Source: Candidatus Methylomirabilis sp. (GTDB lineage Bacteria; DYJV01). From it: a stretch of DNA of 39,559 nt. The position numbers and the translations under genes are program-made. The stretch spans positions 1 to 39,559 of the forward strand of contig DYJV01000019.1 in the NCBI GenBank assembly GCA_020722945.1, read 5' to 3'. This document shows, one piece after another, positions 9,674 through 19,126 of this stretch (positions are counted from its first letter, which is position 1; the number at the start of each line of letters is the position of its first letter). The notes below the pieces were generated by a model that made no database searches, was not told the DNA's origin, and saw only the letters and a list, made by a program, of their open reading frames with translations.

Positions 9674-10108
9674 TTATTTTGACTTAGGACCTATTGCTAT
9701 TGAAAGAAATGTTTTGCTGCTTTTTTGTTTTATGCTGATGACTGAAATCCAAGAATCTTTTTCAAATATCAATTGTAATATATTTTGAAATTCTATGGAA
9801 CTTACCAAGTTCCAATTGTATTTGGGAAGTTCACCCTTAAAAAAATTAGCAACATTTTTGTAGTCATCTTTTGCTTGATATTTTAGAATTCCTGTTCTAA
9901 ATTTGTCAGCTTCATAAGAAAAAGATTCATCACCTATAAGCGTAAAGTTGTTTGGTATAGGGAGGTCATCGTATCTGAAATTTGGTAGTGGTGTAGTTTG
10001 GGAACTACTGTTAGTTTCATCTGATTTTAAGTTGATACTGCTAAATTCACAGGAAAAAAAGCTAAATATAATAAAAAATAAAAAGATTATAAATAGATAT
10101 CTTTTCAT
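9674..10108 (-). CDS. Putative lipoprotein of unknown function
   Basis: A 144-residue protein starting with a lysine/arginine-led hydrophobic segment (MKRYLFIIFLFFIIFSFFSC) that ends in a lipobox-like FFSC, so the mature protein probably starts at Cys20. The remainder is a small alpha/beta domain with PIPNNFTLIGDESFSYE, GILKYQAKDDYKNVANFFK and LPKYNWNLVSS segments, a layout I associate with small lipoproteins of delta-proteobacteria-like genomes but cannot name. AGGAG precedes the ATG. It is the first gene of the minus-strand run that leads to ydcH, ilvB and clpX. Confidence 0.7.
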   Translation of the reverse strand: MKRYLFIIFLFFIIFSFFSCEFSSINLKSDETNSSSQTTPLPNFRYDDLPIPNNFTLIGDESFSYEADKFRTGILKYQAKDDYKNVANFFKGELPKYNWNLVSSIEFQNILQLIFEKDSWISVISIKQKSSKTFLSIAIGPKSK

Positions 10109-10496
10109 GATACGCTCCTATTTTACAGAGATATCTGATTTCAATATATTAAAAAGTTTTTTTATGCAATAATTTTTTATTAAAAAAAGATCTGTTGGAA
10201 ATTAAAAATATTTCAGATTTAGTGTGAGATTGATGTTACTGTGAGATTTTATAATATCTATTTTTACTTTTTTCTCTCTTTATAATATGAAATTTTCATT
10301 TCATATTATAAAAAAAGGCTTTTCTTCTTTTAAAATTTAAGTGTTTACCTTTTGCCCTCCGGTTTGTTAAATAAAAATCTTGATTATTTGTTTAAAGTTT
10401 TATAGTTTTTGTATGATTACTTTTTTATTTTTTGAATAAAAGAGTGAAGGTGAAAATCTCTCAGTTTAATTTGTAGAATATATAAAAGGAGTGGGT
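10109..10496. other. Divergent intergenic region, no gene
   Basis: This 388-base AT-rich stretch separates two divergently transcribed units and should carry both promoters. The only striking structure is the perfect 28-base dyad at 10279-10312. On the plus strand TTGATT (10380-10385) and TATAGT (10401-10406) are promoter-like, but their 15-base spacing is short. I see no open frame with a ribosome site. Confidence 0.5.
10279..10312. repeat. Perfect 14-bp inverted repeat
   Basis: TTTATAATATGAAA (10279-10292) and its exact reverse complement TTTCATATTATAAA (10299-10312) flank a 6-base loop. It lacks the flanking T-run of a terminator in either direction and lies between divergent genes, so an operator or cruciform-forming site is at least as likely. 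Confidence 0.6.
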
Positions 10497-10925
10497 ATGC
10501 CGGAGATTGTAAAAAATTTTTGTGATAAGTTTTGTCATGTTGATTCTGATAGTTTTGCAGATATGTTTATAGATGATGCTGAGTATATTGATTCTCTGTA
10601 TGGCCTATATAAAGGTAGAAAGAGTATAAAAGATTTTCATAAAAGATGTCATCATGAGGCTATAAATTACAAGTTCATTCCGAAAGATATTTTCCCTTTA
10701 AAAAATAAGTTTGCATTTGAATGGGACTTCTATTTTACCCCTTTAACATCTTTTTCTGATAAAAAGGGAATTTATATAGTAGGTTGCAGTATCTTAGAAG
10801 CTGAGGGTGAGAAAATTTCTTCTTACAAAGAGTATACTGATAGCATTGCAATACTATTGGGTGGTGGTGTAGCAGATGATAAGATTATAAGATTTTATAG
10901 GAAGAAATATTTTTGTGGCAGATAA
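10497..10925 (+). CDS. NTF2-like (SnoaL-type) domain protein
   Basis: A 142-residue soluble protein with the look of the NTF2/SnoaL cone fold: an N-terminal helix (EIVKNFCDKFCHVDSDSFADMF), the DDAEYIDSLYGLYKGRKSIKDF segment typical of a fold whose pocket is framed by an early aspartate and a helix, then strands ending in EYTDSIAILLGG. Members are isomerases, dehydratases or ligand binders, and no catalytic set can be assigned. GTG 10491 is an alternative start, but ATG 10497 lies 5 bases after AAAGGAG (10485-10491). Function unknown. Confidence 0.6.
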   Translation: MPEIVKNFCDKFCHVDSDSFADMFIDDAEYIDSLYGLYKGRKSIKDFHKRCHHEAINYKFIPKDIFPLKNKFAFEWDFYFTPLTSFSDKKGIYIVGCSILEAEGEKISSYKEYTDSIAILLGGGVADDKIIRFYRKKYFCGR

Positions 10926-10996
10926 AACTATTATTGGAGACACTCTTGTTTCTATTGTATTTTTAAAAATTTTAAATATCTCTTTTGGGTGAGAGT

Positions 10997-12055
10997 ATGG
11001 TTTTTATAAGAGAGTTGAGAAGTTACGATTTTGAAAATATAAAAGATATTTTTTACGAATATTTACAGAGTTTACCGTTTACATTAAAAAATCAGAAAAT
11101 TCTTCTTAAACCAAACCTTATCTCCCCTAAAAATCGTGAATCTTGTGTGAACAGTGATCCTATTTTGGTTGCTGCTATCGGGGATTGTCTAAAAGATTTT
11201 GGAAATAAAATTTTTATAGGTGATAGTCCGGGCGTAGGGACATTAAATTTAAATTTAAAGGTTGCAGGATACTCAGAGTTAATAAAGAAATATGGAATAG
11301 AGATTTACAATTTTAGAAATAGTGTTACAGTTGAAAGAGTTGAAAATAAAGTATTGAAAAAATTTGATATATCAAATGCTGTTTTTGAATTTGATTCAAT
11401 TGTAAATATTGCAAAGTTGAAAACTCATTGCATGACTGGAATGACTTTGAGCGTTAAAAATCTTTATGGCTTTATTACTGGTAAAGATAAAATTCTTTAT
11501 CATTTAAAGGCTGGTGCAAATGTAGAGTATTTTGCTGATATACTTTTGGATATTTCTGAAACCGTAAAACCCATTTTAAATGTTGTTGATGGTATTTACG
11601 GAATGGAGGGTGATGGACCTACATCGGGAACTCCAAGGTTATTTGGATTTATTGGATTCAGTCACAATCCTTATACTCTTGACAGGGTGGTTGAGAAGGC
11701 AGTCAGTTTCCCCAATAAAAGTGTAATAGTTAAACAAGCTTATAAAAGGGGTTTAATTAATGATGATGATTTTAAAGACATTCCCATTCCTTCTAATATT
11801 GGTAGGATAAAGTTGGCAAAGACAAAATCTGCAAATTTCAACATTCCAAAATTTATAAGTGATATATTTTCAGCTAAGCCTATAATAGATTCACAAAAAT
11901 GCAAAAAATGTTTTAAATGTCTTGAATCTTGCCCACCTCACGCAATATATTTAAAATCTGGGGAATTGTTGATAGATTATCATAAATGTATAAAGTGTTA
12001 CTGCTGTAAGGAGCTTTGCCTCTATAATGCGGTAGCTCTTAAAAAATTTTTTTAA
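10997..12055 (+). CDS. DUF362 protein with C-terminal 2x[4Fe-4S] ferredoxin domain
   Basis: A 352-residue cytoplasmic protein. The first ~270 residues form a DUF362 domain (COG2006), with KILLKPNLISP, IFIGDSPGVGTL, IVNIAKLKTHCMTGMTLSVKNLYG and VDGIYGMEGDGPTSGTP. Near the C-terminus two cysteine clusters, CKKCFKCLESCP and CIKCYCCKELC, give two [4Fe-4S] sites of bacterial ferredoxin type. The family is thought to act in redox chemistry, with unknown substrates. TTG 10985 is in frame upstream, but ATG 10997 follows GGGTGAG and gives the normal N-terminus. A 59-base gap separates the NTF2-like stop from that TTG; a shared transcript is possible. Confidence 0.82.
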   Translation: MVFIRELRSYDFENIKDIFYEYLQSLPFTLKNQKILLKPNLISPKNRESCVNSDPILVAAIGDCLKDFGNKIFIGDSPGVGTLNLNLKVAGYSELIKKYGIEIYNFRNSVTVERVENKVLKKFDISNAVFEFDSIVNIAKLKTHCMTGMTLSVKNLYGFITGKDKILYHLKAGANVEYFADILLDISETVKPILNVVDGIYGMEGDGPTSGTPRLFGFIGFSHNPYTLDRVVEKAVSFPNKSVIVKQAYKRGLINDDDFKDIPIPSNIGRIKLAKTKSANFNIPKFISDIFSAKPIIDSQKCKKCFKCLESCPPHAIYLKSGELLIDYHKCIKCYCCKELCLYNAVALKKFF

Positions 12056-12067
12056 AAAAATGTTTTA

Positions 12068-12096
12068 TTGACATTTAAGATTAGATTGTGTATACA
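12068..12096 (+). promoter_or_regulatory. Sigma-70-type promoter of the acyl-CoA synthetase gene
   Basis: A perfect -35 TTGACA (12068-12073), a 17-base spacer, and a -10 TATACA (12091-12096) matching five of six consensus bases. It lies 39 bases before the ATG at 12135, directly after the DUF362 stop, so prpE is expected to have its own transcript. Confidence 0.75.
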
Positions 12097-12134
12097 AAAT
12101 AAAGTTTGATACTTAAATTTTTGAGGAGGGAAAT

Positions 12135-14042
12135 ATGTCTTACAAAAATTATCAGGAGGCCTTTGATTTATCCTTTAATAATCGTGATAAATTCTGGGGT
12201 GAAGCTGCAGAAAAGATAACTTGGTACAAAAAATGGAACAAGGTTTTAGATGATTCAAGAGCACCCTATTTTTACAGTTGGTTTGAAGGTGGAGAGTTGA
12301 ATACTTGTTATAATGCTATTGATAGGCATGTTGAAGCTGGAAGGGGTGAGCAGTTTGCTATAATATATGACAGTCCTATTACAGGGACAATCAAAAAGAT
12401 AACATACAAAGAGCTACAAAATAATGTTGCAAAATTTGCCGGAGTTCTTAAATCTTTTGGTGTAAATAAGGGTGATAGGGTGATTATTTATATGCCTATG
12501 ATTCCTGAAACTTTATTTGGAATGCTTGCTTGTGCAAGGATTGGTGCTGTTCACTCTGTTGTTTTTGGTGGGTTTGCACCTAACGAGCTTGCTGTTAGGA
12601 TAAATGATGCAAAGCCAAAGATTATTTTATCAGCTTCTTGTGGTCTTGAAGGTAAGAAGGTTATCGAATATAAACCTCTTCTTGACAAAGCTATTGAGAT
12701 AGCCAAGTACAAACCTGAAAAATGTATAATTTATCAGAGACCTCAAGCAAAAGCTTCTATGATTGACGGTAGGGATTTTGATTGGAATAGCTCGTTTGAA
12801 AAGGCTACTGCTGCTGGTTGTGTTCCTGTAAAAGCTACTGATCCGCTTTATATACTTTATACTTCTGGGACAACAGGTATCCCCAAAGGGGTTGTCAGAG
12901 ATAATGGTGGACATGCTGTTGCTTTGAGATGGAGTCTTGAATATATATACGATATAAAACCTGGTGATGTTTATTGGGCTGCTTCTGATGTTGGATGGGT
13001 TGTTGGACACTCATACATTGTTTATGCACCTCTTCTTACAGGGTGTACAACTATAGTTTATGAAGGAAAGCCCATAGGGACACCTGATGCAGGAGCTTTT
13101 TGGAGAGTAATATCAGAGCATAATGTAAAAGTTTTATTTACTGCACCAACTGCACTTAGAGCTATTAAAAAAGAGGATCCGAAAGGTGAATTTATTAAAA
13201 AATATGATTTATCCAATTTTAAAGCCCTTTTTCTTGCTGGTGAAAGGCTTGACCCTGATACATACTATTGGGCAGGTGAGCTTCTTAAAAAACCTGTTAT
13301 TGACCATTGGTGGCAGACTGAGACAGGATGGGCGATTGCGGGTAATTGTGCAGGGATAGAATTACTACCTATTAAAGCTGGGTCACCTACAAAACCTATT
13401 CCAGGTTACGATGTTAGAATCGTAAATAGTGATAACCAAGAAGTTCCTAATGGACAAGAGGGAATTGTTGTAGTAAAATTGCCATTGCCACCAGGATGTC
13501 TCCCTACTCTTTGGGAAAATGACCAAAAATTTATAGAATCTTATCTTAGTCCTTTTCCGGGTTACTATTTTACTGGTGATGGTGGCTATAAAGATAATGA
13601 TGGTTATGTATATATAATGGGTAGAGTAGATGACATTATAAATGTTGCAGGGCACAGACTCTCTACGGGGGGAATGGAGGAGGTTATTGCAAAACATCCT
13701 GATGTTGCTGAATGTGCAGTAGTTGGGGTTCATGATCAACTAAAGGGTGAAGTTCCTATCGGATTTTATGTTTTAAAGGCAGGTGTCAATAGGGATTCAA
13801 AAGATATAGATAAAGAGTTAGTATCTATGATAAGAAATGAGATTGGTGCACTTGCTTGTTTTAAGCAAGCCTCAAATATAAAAAGACTTCCTAAAACACG
13901 ATCAGGTAAGATATTAAGAGGCACAATCCGCAAAATAGCAAATGGTGAAGAGTATAAAGTCCCTTCTACTATTGATGATCCTGCTATTCTTGATGAAATA
14001 ACAGTTGCATTGAAAAATATGGGCTACGCTAACAAAAAATAA
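12135..14042 (+). CDS. prpE: Propionyl-CoA (or acetyl-CoA) synthetase, AMP-forming
   Basis: Activates a short-chain fatty acid to its CoA thioester through an acyl-adenylate. The 635 residues cover the whole adenylate-forming fold: ILYTSGTTGIPKGVVRD is the P-loop motif, WWQTETGW the adenine-binding motif, YYFTGDGG the hinge region, and PKTRSGKILRG the C-terminal catalytic lysine, a known site of reversible acetylation. Segments such as SCGLEGKKVIEYKPLLDKA, DVGWVVGHSYIVYAPLL and IVYEGKP resemble PrpE more than Acs, so propionate is the likelier substrate; acetate cannot be excluded. GGAGGG precedes the ATG, and a strong promoter and terminator make it monocistronic. Confidence 0.85.
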   Translation: MSYKNYQEAFDLSFNNRDKFWGEAAEKITWYKKWNKVLDDSRAPYFYSWFEGGELNTCYNAIDRHVEAGRGEQFAIIYDSPITGTIKKITYKELQNNVAKFAGVLKSFGVNKGDRVIIYMPMIPETLFGMLACARIGAVHSVVFGGFAPNELAVRINDAKPKIILSASCGLEGKKVIEYKPLLDKAIEIAKYKPEKCIIYQRPQAKASMIDGRDFDWNSSFEKATAAGCVPVKATDPLYILYTSGTTGIPKGVVRDNGGHAVALRWSLEYIYDIKPGDVYWAASDVGWVVGHSYIVYAPLLTGCTTIVYEGKPIGTPDAGAFWRVISEHNVKVLFTAPTALRAIKKEDPKGEFIKKYDLSNFKALFLAGERLDPDTYYWAGELLKKPVIDHWWQTETGWAIAGNCAGIELLPIKAGSPTKPIPGYDVRIVNSDNQEVPNGQEGIVVVKLPLPPGCLPTLWENDQKFIESYLSPFPGYYFTGDGGYKDNDGYVYIMGRVDDIINVAGHRLSTGGMEEVIAKHPDVAECAVVGVHDQLKGEVPIGFYVLKAGVNRDSKDIDKELVSMIRNEIGALACFKQASNIKRLPKTRSGKILRGTIRKIANGEEYKVPSTIDDPAILDEITVALKNMGYANKK

Positions 14043-14062
14043 ATATTTATTTATTCTATTAG

Positions 14063-14104
14063 TCGGAGAGTATAGTTTTTATAAGATACTCTCCGATTTT
14101 TTTT
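14063..14104 (+). terminator. Strong intrinsic terminator after the acyl-CoA synthetase
   Basis: TCGGAGAGTAT (14063-14073) pairs perfectly over 11 bases with ATACTCTCCGA (14086-14096) around a 12-base loop, followed by eight T residues. Textbook rho-independent terminator 20 bases past the stop. Confidence 0.9.
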
Positions 14105-14223
14105 ATATTTTGATATTAATTTAAAAATAATATAGGTCATTAGTGATATTTATTTGATTTTTTTATCTTTCTATATCACCAATCACAATGATTTTCAAAA
14201 TTTCTTTGTTATAAAAATTTCTG

Positions 14224-14252
14224 TTGACAATTTTGATTTAATTAGTTAGCAA
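14224..14252 (+). promoter_or_regulatory. Probable promoter of the acpP-fabF operon
   Basis: A perfect -35 TTGACA (14224-14229) lies 62 bases before the acpP ATG. The best -10 at 17 bases, TAGCAA (14247-14252), is weak. The placement between a terminator and the first gene of an operon supports it more than the -10 does. Confidence 0.4.
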
Positions 14253-14290
14253 TTTGTGCAAAATTAAATTTAATCTTGGAGGAGTTTTTT

Positions 14291-14530
14291 ATGTCATCTG
14301 AATTAGAAAAAAAGATAATTAGTATTATTGCAGAGCAGTTGGGAGTTGAAGAGGAAGCTGTTAAAATGGAATCATCATTTATTGACGATTTAGGAGCAGA
14401 TTCACTTGATATTGTTGAGCTTGTAATGGCTCTTGAAGAGGAGTATGGGGTAGAGATACCTGATAGTGATGCAGAAAAAATTAAAACTGTTAAAGATGCT
14501 ATAAATTATATCAAAGAACATAAAAATTAG
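14291..14530 (+). CDS. acpP: Acyl carrier protein
   Basis: A 79-residue acidic helical protein that carries growing acyl chains on a phosphopantetheine arm. The attachment serine is Ser38 in [10 protein letters not shown]. The upstream GGAGGAG (14278-14284) sets the start at ATG 14291; a TTG at 14276 in the same frame would place that ribosome site inside the gene. fabF follows 9 bases after the stop, the usual acpP-fabF pairing. Confidence 0.97.
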   Translation: MSSELEKKIISIIAEQLGVEEEAVKMESSFIDDLGADSLDIVELVMALEEEYGVEIPDSDAEKIKTVKDAINYIKEHKN

Positions 14531-14539
14531 GAGAGAGTT

Positions 14540-15787
14540 TTGGTATCTGAAAGAAGAGTTGTAGTTACCGGATTAGGATTGGTTTCTCCATGTGGAACAG
14601 GTGTTTCCAAAGCTTGGGACAATCTTGTCAATGGAAGATCGGGTATAGGGCTCATTACAAGGTTTGATACTTCAAATTTTGATACAAAGATTGCTGGGGA
14701 AGTTAAAGATTTAGACCCTCTCAATTATCTTGATAAAAAAGATATTAAAAGATTGGATACGTTTAGTATTTATGCTGTTGCGGCTACTCATGAAGCAATA
14801 GAATCAGCAAATCTTAAAAATTATCAAGATATTGAGAATGATATAGGAGTTTGTATCGGTGTTGGTCTTGGTGGACTTGGAATGATAGAAGATTTTTCTC
14901 TTATTGTTAATGAAAAGGGACCTAAAAAATTATCTCCATTTTTTATTCCTATGGTTATAGGTAATCTTGCTCCAGGTAATGTTGCTATAAAATATGGTTT
15001 TAAAGGACCTAATTTTTCGACTATGAGTGCTTGTGCTTCAGGTTCACACGCAATAGGTGAGTCTTATCATATTATCCGTAGAGGTGATGCAAAAATTATG
15101 GTATGTGGTGGTGCGGAATCTGTTATTTCTAAGCTTGCTATTGGTGGATTTAATGCTATGAAAGCAATTTCCAAAAGGAATGATGAGCCGCAAAAAGCAA
15201 GTCGACCTTTTGAAAGAGATAGAGATGGTTTTGTTGTATCTGAAGGAGCTGGTATTCTAATAATCGAAGATTTAGAGACAGCTTTGAAAAGAGGAGCTCC
15301 TATATATGCTGAAATAATTGGTTATGGGGCAAGTGGAGATGCGTATCATCTTGTAGCACCTGCTTTAGATGGTGAAGGGATGTTTCGTTCTATGCAAAAA
15401 GCTCTAAGTAGTGCAAATATATCACCAACTGAGATTGATTATATTAATGCTCACGGCACTTCTACAGATTTAAATGATAAGTATGAAAGTATGGCTATAA
15501 AAAGATTGTTTGGTGAGTATGCTTACAAGATCCCTATCAGCTCTTCAAAATCTATGATGGGACATATGCTTGGTGCAGCAGGGGGGATGGAAGCTGTTGT
15601 TTCTGTCAAGACAATATCTGAAAATATTATTCATCCCACTATAAATTATGATAATCCTGATCCTGATTGTGATCTTGATTATGTTCCCAACCAAAAAAGG
15701 GAGAGTTCTGTCAATACTGTTTTGTCAAATTCTTTTGGATTTGGCGGAGCAAATGCAACTCTGATTTTTAGGAAGTTTTTTAAATGA
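14540..15787 (+). CDS. fabF: 3-oxoacyl-ACP synthase II (KAS II)
   Basis: Condenses malonyl-ACP with acyl-ACP in fatty acid elongation. The 415-residue thiolase-fold protein starts RRVVVTGLGLVSP and has the catalytic Cys165 (SACASGSH) and the two catalytic histidines in INAHGTSTD and GHMLGAAGG. The start is a TTG, preceded by AGGAGAGAG; no ATG lies nearby and the N-terminus from this TTG matches the family, so TTG is the best choice. It comes straight after acpP and overlaps rpiB by four bases (ATGA). Confidence 0.96.
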   Translation: MVSERRVVVTGLGLVSPCGTGVSKAWDNLVNGRSGIGLITRFDTSNFDTKIAGEVKDLDPLNYLDKKDIKRLDTFSIYAVAATHEAIESANLKNYQDIENDIGVCIGVGLGGLGMIEDFSLIVNEKGPKKLSPFFIPMVIGNLAPGNVAIKYGFKGPNFSTMSACASGSHAIGESYHIIRRGDAKIMVCGGAESVISKLAIGGFNAMKAISKRNDEPQKASRPFERDRDGFVVSEGAGILIIEDLETALKRGAPIYAEIIGYGASGDAYHLVAPALDGEGMFRSMQKALSSANISPTEIDYINAHGTSTDLNDKYESMAIKRLFGEYAYKIPISSSKSMMGHMLGAAGGMEAVVSVKTISENIIHPTINYDNPDPDCDLDYVPNQKRESSVNTVLSNSFGFGGANATLIFRKFFK

Positions 15788-16212
15788 TCATAGGTGTAGG
15801 TTCTGACCATGGTGGTTTTGAGCTTAAAGAATTTATAAAGGATTATCTACAACATATTTCCTACCATGTTTCTGATTTTGGGACTTACTCCAATGAATCT
15901 GTTGATTATCCGGATATTGCCAAATTACTTTGTAAAGATCTCATTTTGAATAAAATTGATTGTGGGATATTAATTTGCGGGACAGGTATAGGTATGTCAA
16001 TTGCTGCAAATAGATTCAAAGGTATAAGAGCGACCCTTACAAATGATATGTTTACTGCCATAATGTCAAAAAGACATAATAACTCCAATGTATTGGTTAT
16101 GGGGGGAAGAGTAGTCGGTAAGGATCTGGCAGTTAAAATAGTTGATTGTTGGTTAAACGAAAAATTTGAAGGAGACCGACATATCAGAAGATTAAATAAA
16201 ATAGATGCTTGA
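15784..16212 (+). CDS. rpiB: Ribose-5-phosphate isomerase B
   Basis: Interconverts ribose 5-phosphate and ribulose 5-phosphate in the pentose phosphate pathway. 142 residues, normal length. SDHGGFELKE (7-16) and the active-site cysteine Cys65 in ICGTGIGMSIAANRFKGIRA are diagnostic of the RpiB/LacAB family. The ATG overlaps the fabF stop (ATGA) and glyA follows within 16 bases. RpiB paired with glyA is a common arrangement. Confidence 0.95.
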   Translation: MIIGVGSDHGGFELKEFIKDYLQHISYHVSDFGTYSNESVDYPDIAKLLCKDLILNKIDCGILICGTGIGMSIAANRFKGIRATLTNDMFTAIMSKRHNNSNVLVMGGRVVGKDLAVKIVDCWLNEKFEGDRHIRRLNKIDA

Positions 16213-16228
16213 TTTTTAGGAGAGATTT

Positions 16229-17491
16229 ATGCTGAGTTACTTAAAGAAGACAGATCCAGCTGTTGCAGAAGCAATAAGGAACGAAATAATCCGTGAAGAA
16301 TCGAAACTTGTTTTAATTGCATCGGAAAATTATGTATCTGAAGCTGTTCTTGAAGCTGTGGGTTCTGTTCTTACTAATAAATATGCTGAAGGTTACCCTT
16401 TCAAAAGGTATTATGGTGGTTGTGAGAATGCAGATATAGTAGAAAAATTAGCTATTGATAGAGCAAAAGAGTTATTTGGTGCTGACCATGTAAATGTTCA
16501 GCCACATTCTGGTTCTACAGCAAATATGGGTGTTTTTCTATCTGTTCTCAATCATGGAGACAATATACTTGGTATGGAGTTGTCGCACGGAGGACATCTT
16601 ACACATGGCTACAAAATAAATTTTTCAGGTAAATTGTTTAATGCATTTTCATATTGTGTTGATAGAGAAACTTTTCTTATAGATTATGATGAGCTTCTAA
16701 AAGTTGCTAAGCAAGTAAAACCTAAAATGATTATTGCAGGTGCTTCATCATATTCAAGATTTTTAGATTTCAAAAAATTTTCAGAGATTGCCGCAGAGGT
16801 TGGTGCATATTTTATGGCAGATATTGCACATATTGCAGGTCTTGTAGTTGCGGGAATACACTCTTCACCGGTTCATTTTGCAGACTTTGTATCAACTACT
16901 ACACACAAAACACTTCGTGGTCCAAGGGGGGGGATGGTTCTTTGTAAAGAGAAATATGCTAAGAATATTGATTATGCTATTTTCCCGGGGATACAGGGTG
17001 GACCTATTGTGAATATTATTGCTGGAAAAGCTGTTGCATTTAAAGAAGCTTTGACTGATAGTTTCAAAAAAGATCAGCACCAAATTGTTAAAAATGCAAA
17101 AGCTTTGAGCAATTCTTTGATGCAGCTTGGTTATAATGTTGTTTCTGGCGGCACAGACAACCATCTTTTTGTTATAGACCTTTCAAATAAGGGACTAAAT
17201 GGTAGTGAAGCTCAGAATTTTCTTGATAATGCGGGCATTGTCCTTAACAGAAATGCTGTTCCTTACGATTCACTCCCTCCTGCTATTACAAGTGGAATAA
17301 GATTAGGCACCCCCATCGTAACTACTCGTGGGATGAAAGAGGAGCAGATGAACAAGATAGCTCTTTTTATAGATAAAGTATTATCTTCACGGGGTAATGA
17401 GAGTGTTGTTAAACAAGTTAGAGAAGAGGTAACTCTCTTAACATCCCAATTCCCATACTACAAGAATTTACTTTCAAAATATGATCAATGA
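16229..17491 (+). CDS. glyA: Serine hydroxymethyltransferase
   Basis: PLP enzyme that converts serine and tetrahydrofolate to glycine and 5,10-methylene-tetrahydrofolate. The 420-residue protein has the PLP-binding lysine at Lys227 in [15 protein letters not shown], plus HSGSTANM and [15 protein letters not shown] near the N-terminus. An AGGAGAG site precedes the ATG. The stop overlaps the next start (ATGA), coupling it to the dCMP deaminase: both feed thymidylate synthesis, one with the methyl donor and one with dUMP. Confidence 0.97.
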   Translation: MLSYLKKTDPAVAEAIRNEIIREESKLVLIASENYVSEAVLEAVGSVLTNKYAEGYPFKRYYGGCENADIVEKLAIDRAKELFGADHVNVQPHSGSTANMGVFLSVLNHGDNILGMELSHGGHLTHGYKINFSGKLFNAFSYCVDRETFLIDYDELLKVAKQVKPKMIIAGASSYSRFLDFKKFSEIAAEVGAYFMADIAHIAGLVVAGIHSSPVHFADFVSTTTHKTLRGPRGGMVLCKEKYAKNIDYAIFPGIQGGPIVNIIAGKAVAFKEALTDSFKKDQHQIVKNAKALSNSLMQLGYNVVSGGTDNHLFVIDLSNKGLNGSEAQNFLDNAGIVLNRNAVPYDSLPPAITSGIRLGTPIVTTRGMKEEQMNKIALFIDKVLSSRGNESVVKQVREEVTLLTSQFPYYKNLLSKYDQ

Positions 17492-17943
17492 GTAGACCTG
17501 ACTGGGACCAATATTTTATGTCAATAGCCTCTTTAGTTTCGACTCGTTCGACTTGTATCAGACGAAAGGTTGGGGCAGTAATTGTAAATGATAAACGTAT
17601 TTTAGCGACAGGTTACAATGGTGCCCCGTCAGGGATAAAGCATTGTATTGAGACTGGATGCCTAAGGGATAAACTTGGAGTCCCTTCTGGTGAAAAACAT
17701 GAATTATGCAGAGGGTTACACGCAGAGCAAAATGCGATAATTCAAGCTGCTTCCAATGGAATATCAATAAAAAATTCTTATCTTTACTGTACCAATCAGC
17801 CTTGTATAATATGCACCAAGATGATAATAAATTCTGCTATAAAAAAAATTTTTTTTAAAGAGGGGTATCCAGACACTTTAAGTCTTGATATGATAAAAGA
17901 ATCGGGAATAGAGCTGATCTGCCTTCCTTTTGATGAAGTTTAG
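17488..17943 (+). CDS. Deoxycytidylate (dCMP) deaminase
   Basis: Deaminates dCMP to dUMP, the thymidylate synthase substrate. The 151-residue protein has the zinc site of the cytidine/deoxycytidylate deaminase family: His78 and catalytic Glu80 in HAEQNAI, and Cys106/Cys109 in [10 protein letters not shown]. The conserved RRKVGAVIV and [10 protein letters not shown] segments are those of dCMP deaminases (ComEB-type). An extra cluster CIETGCLRD lies between. It overlaps glyA by four bases at its start and the CCA nucleotidyltransferase by eleven at its end. Confidence 0.92.
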   Translation: MSRPDWDQYFMSIASLVSTRSTCIRRKVGAVIVNDKRILATGYNGAPSGIKHCIETGCLRDKLGVPSGEKHELCRGLHAEQNAIIQAASNGISIKNSYLYCTNQPCIICTKMIINSAIKKIFFKEGYPDTLSLDMIKESGIELICLPFDEV

Positions 17944-19126
17944 ATATACACCTGATAATGTTTATTTGGTTGGTGGTAGTGTAAGGGATATGATTCTTGG
18001 CAAAGAGGTAAATGATTACGACTTTGTCATAGATACTTCTTTGGAGAACTTCCAAAAAGAGTCAACTCTATTTTTAACTAATAATTTTAACAAAAAAGGC
18101 TTCCAGATAGGGAAATTTTTCCCTCCCACCTTAAGAGCTGTCTCTGAAAATAAAATAGTAGCTGATATAACATTGATGGATGGTGATATCAGAAATGATG
18201 CGTTAAGACGTGATTTCACTATCAATGCTATTTTTCTCTCTCTGAAAGACTCTAAAATAATTGACCTTTTAAATTTTAAAAAAGATATTCTTTTAAAAAA
18301 AATAAGGATTACATCTCAACACTCTTTTACAGATGATCCCTTAAGAATGTTAAGAGCAGTGCGTTTGATGGGTCAGTTGGATAATTTTACATTAACAAAA
18401 GAGACTTTTAATGAAATAAAAAAAAATAGTGCACTTATAAGAAAAGTTTCTTCTGAAAGGATTAGAGATGAGATAGAAAAAATTTTCTCCAGCAAAAAGT
18501 GTTATATTTTATTAAAAATCCTTGTAAAAACAGCTCTTATATACCAAATTTTCCCTGAGTTAAAATGTGTAAAAATAAATTTTAATTCATTTAAACTACT
18601 CGATAAAGAAAGTTTTCTTAAAAAAGATAAAGTATACGCATATTTACTGCTTTTTGATGGGGTAAAAAATTTTACCCTCATCAATAGTGCATTGTCCAGA
18701 GTAAAGCTCCCAAATGGATTGAAAAAATTAATTATTTCTATCCATTTAAAACAAGATGAGTTTTCCCTTTTATCAAGAAATTATAGTGATGAGATTAATC
18801 TAAAAAAATTTGTCTTTCAGAATTACGATATATTGGAGTATCTGCTCTATGCTTTTAAAGTTAGAGAAATAGAAGCTGATTTTACCCAATTTTTTGATTC
18901 TGTAGATAAGATAAAAGCAGATTTTAAAAAAATGAAGCACTTTATTTATAATATAGTAACAGGTTATGACATTATAAATCTTGGTATTCAAAATGGTAAA
19001 ATAGTAGGCGAACTTTTAGCTGAGTTAAGATTTATAATTTTTCTTGAAAAACTTAAAGATAAGGCTACTATAATGGAAAGGTTAAATGAAATTATTAGAC
19101 AGAAGGAATTTTCTCAAAATATTTAA
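17933..19126 (+). CDS. cca: CCA tRNA nucleotidyltransferase / poly(A) polymerase family
   Basis: Adds nucleotides to RNA 3' ends, most likely the CCA of tRNAs. The 397-residue protein shows the class II nucleotidyltransferase head: [14 protein letters not shown], the metal-binding [20 protein letters not shown], then [15 protein letters not shown] and the RNA-binding segment around [11 protein letters not shown] cannot tell from sequence whether it is a full CCA-adding enzyme, a split CC- or A-adding enzyme, or poly(A) polymerase. No HD-domain motif was found in the C-terminal half. TTG 17930 is an alternative start one codon upstream. Its 3' end overlaps the Rieske gene by 41 bases. Confidence 0.85.
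   Translation: MKFRYTPDNVYLVGGSVRDMILGKEVNDYDFVIDTSLENFQKESTLFLTNNFNKKGFQIGKFFPPTLRAVSENKIVADITLMDGDIRNDALRRDFTINAIFLSLKDSKIIDLLNFKKDILLKKIRITSQHSFTDDPLRMLRAVRLMGQLDNFTLTKETFNEIKKNSALIRKVSSERIRDEIEKIFSSKKCYILLKILVKTALIYQIFPELKCVKINFNSFKLLDKESFLKKDKVYAYLLLFDGVKNFTLINSALSRVKLPNGLKKLIISIHLKQDEFSLLSRNYSDEINLKKFVFQNYDILEYLLYAFKVREIEADFTQFFDSVDKIKADFKKMKHFIYNIVTGYDIINLGIQNGKIVGELLAELRFIIFLEKLKDKATIMERLNEIIRQKEFSQNI

Noticed and set aside
12630-13010. Minus-strand open frame of 126 codons inside the acyl-CoA synthetase gene
   Set aside because: It lies wholly within a well-supported gene, has no ribosome site and no recognisable domain; a shadow frame.
14143-14179. GTGATAT/ATATCAC inverted repeat upstream of acpP
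   Set aside because: Only 7 bp with a 23-base AT-rich spacer; could be chance in this composition.
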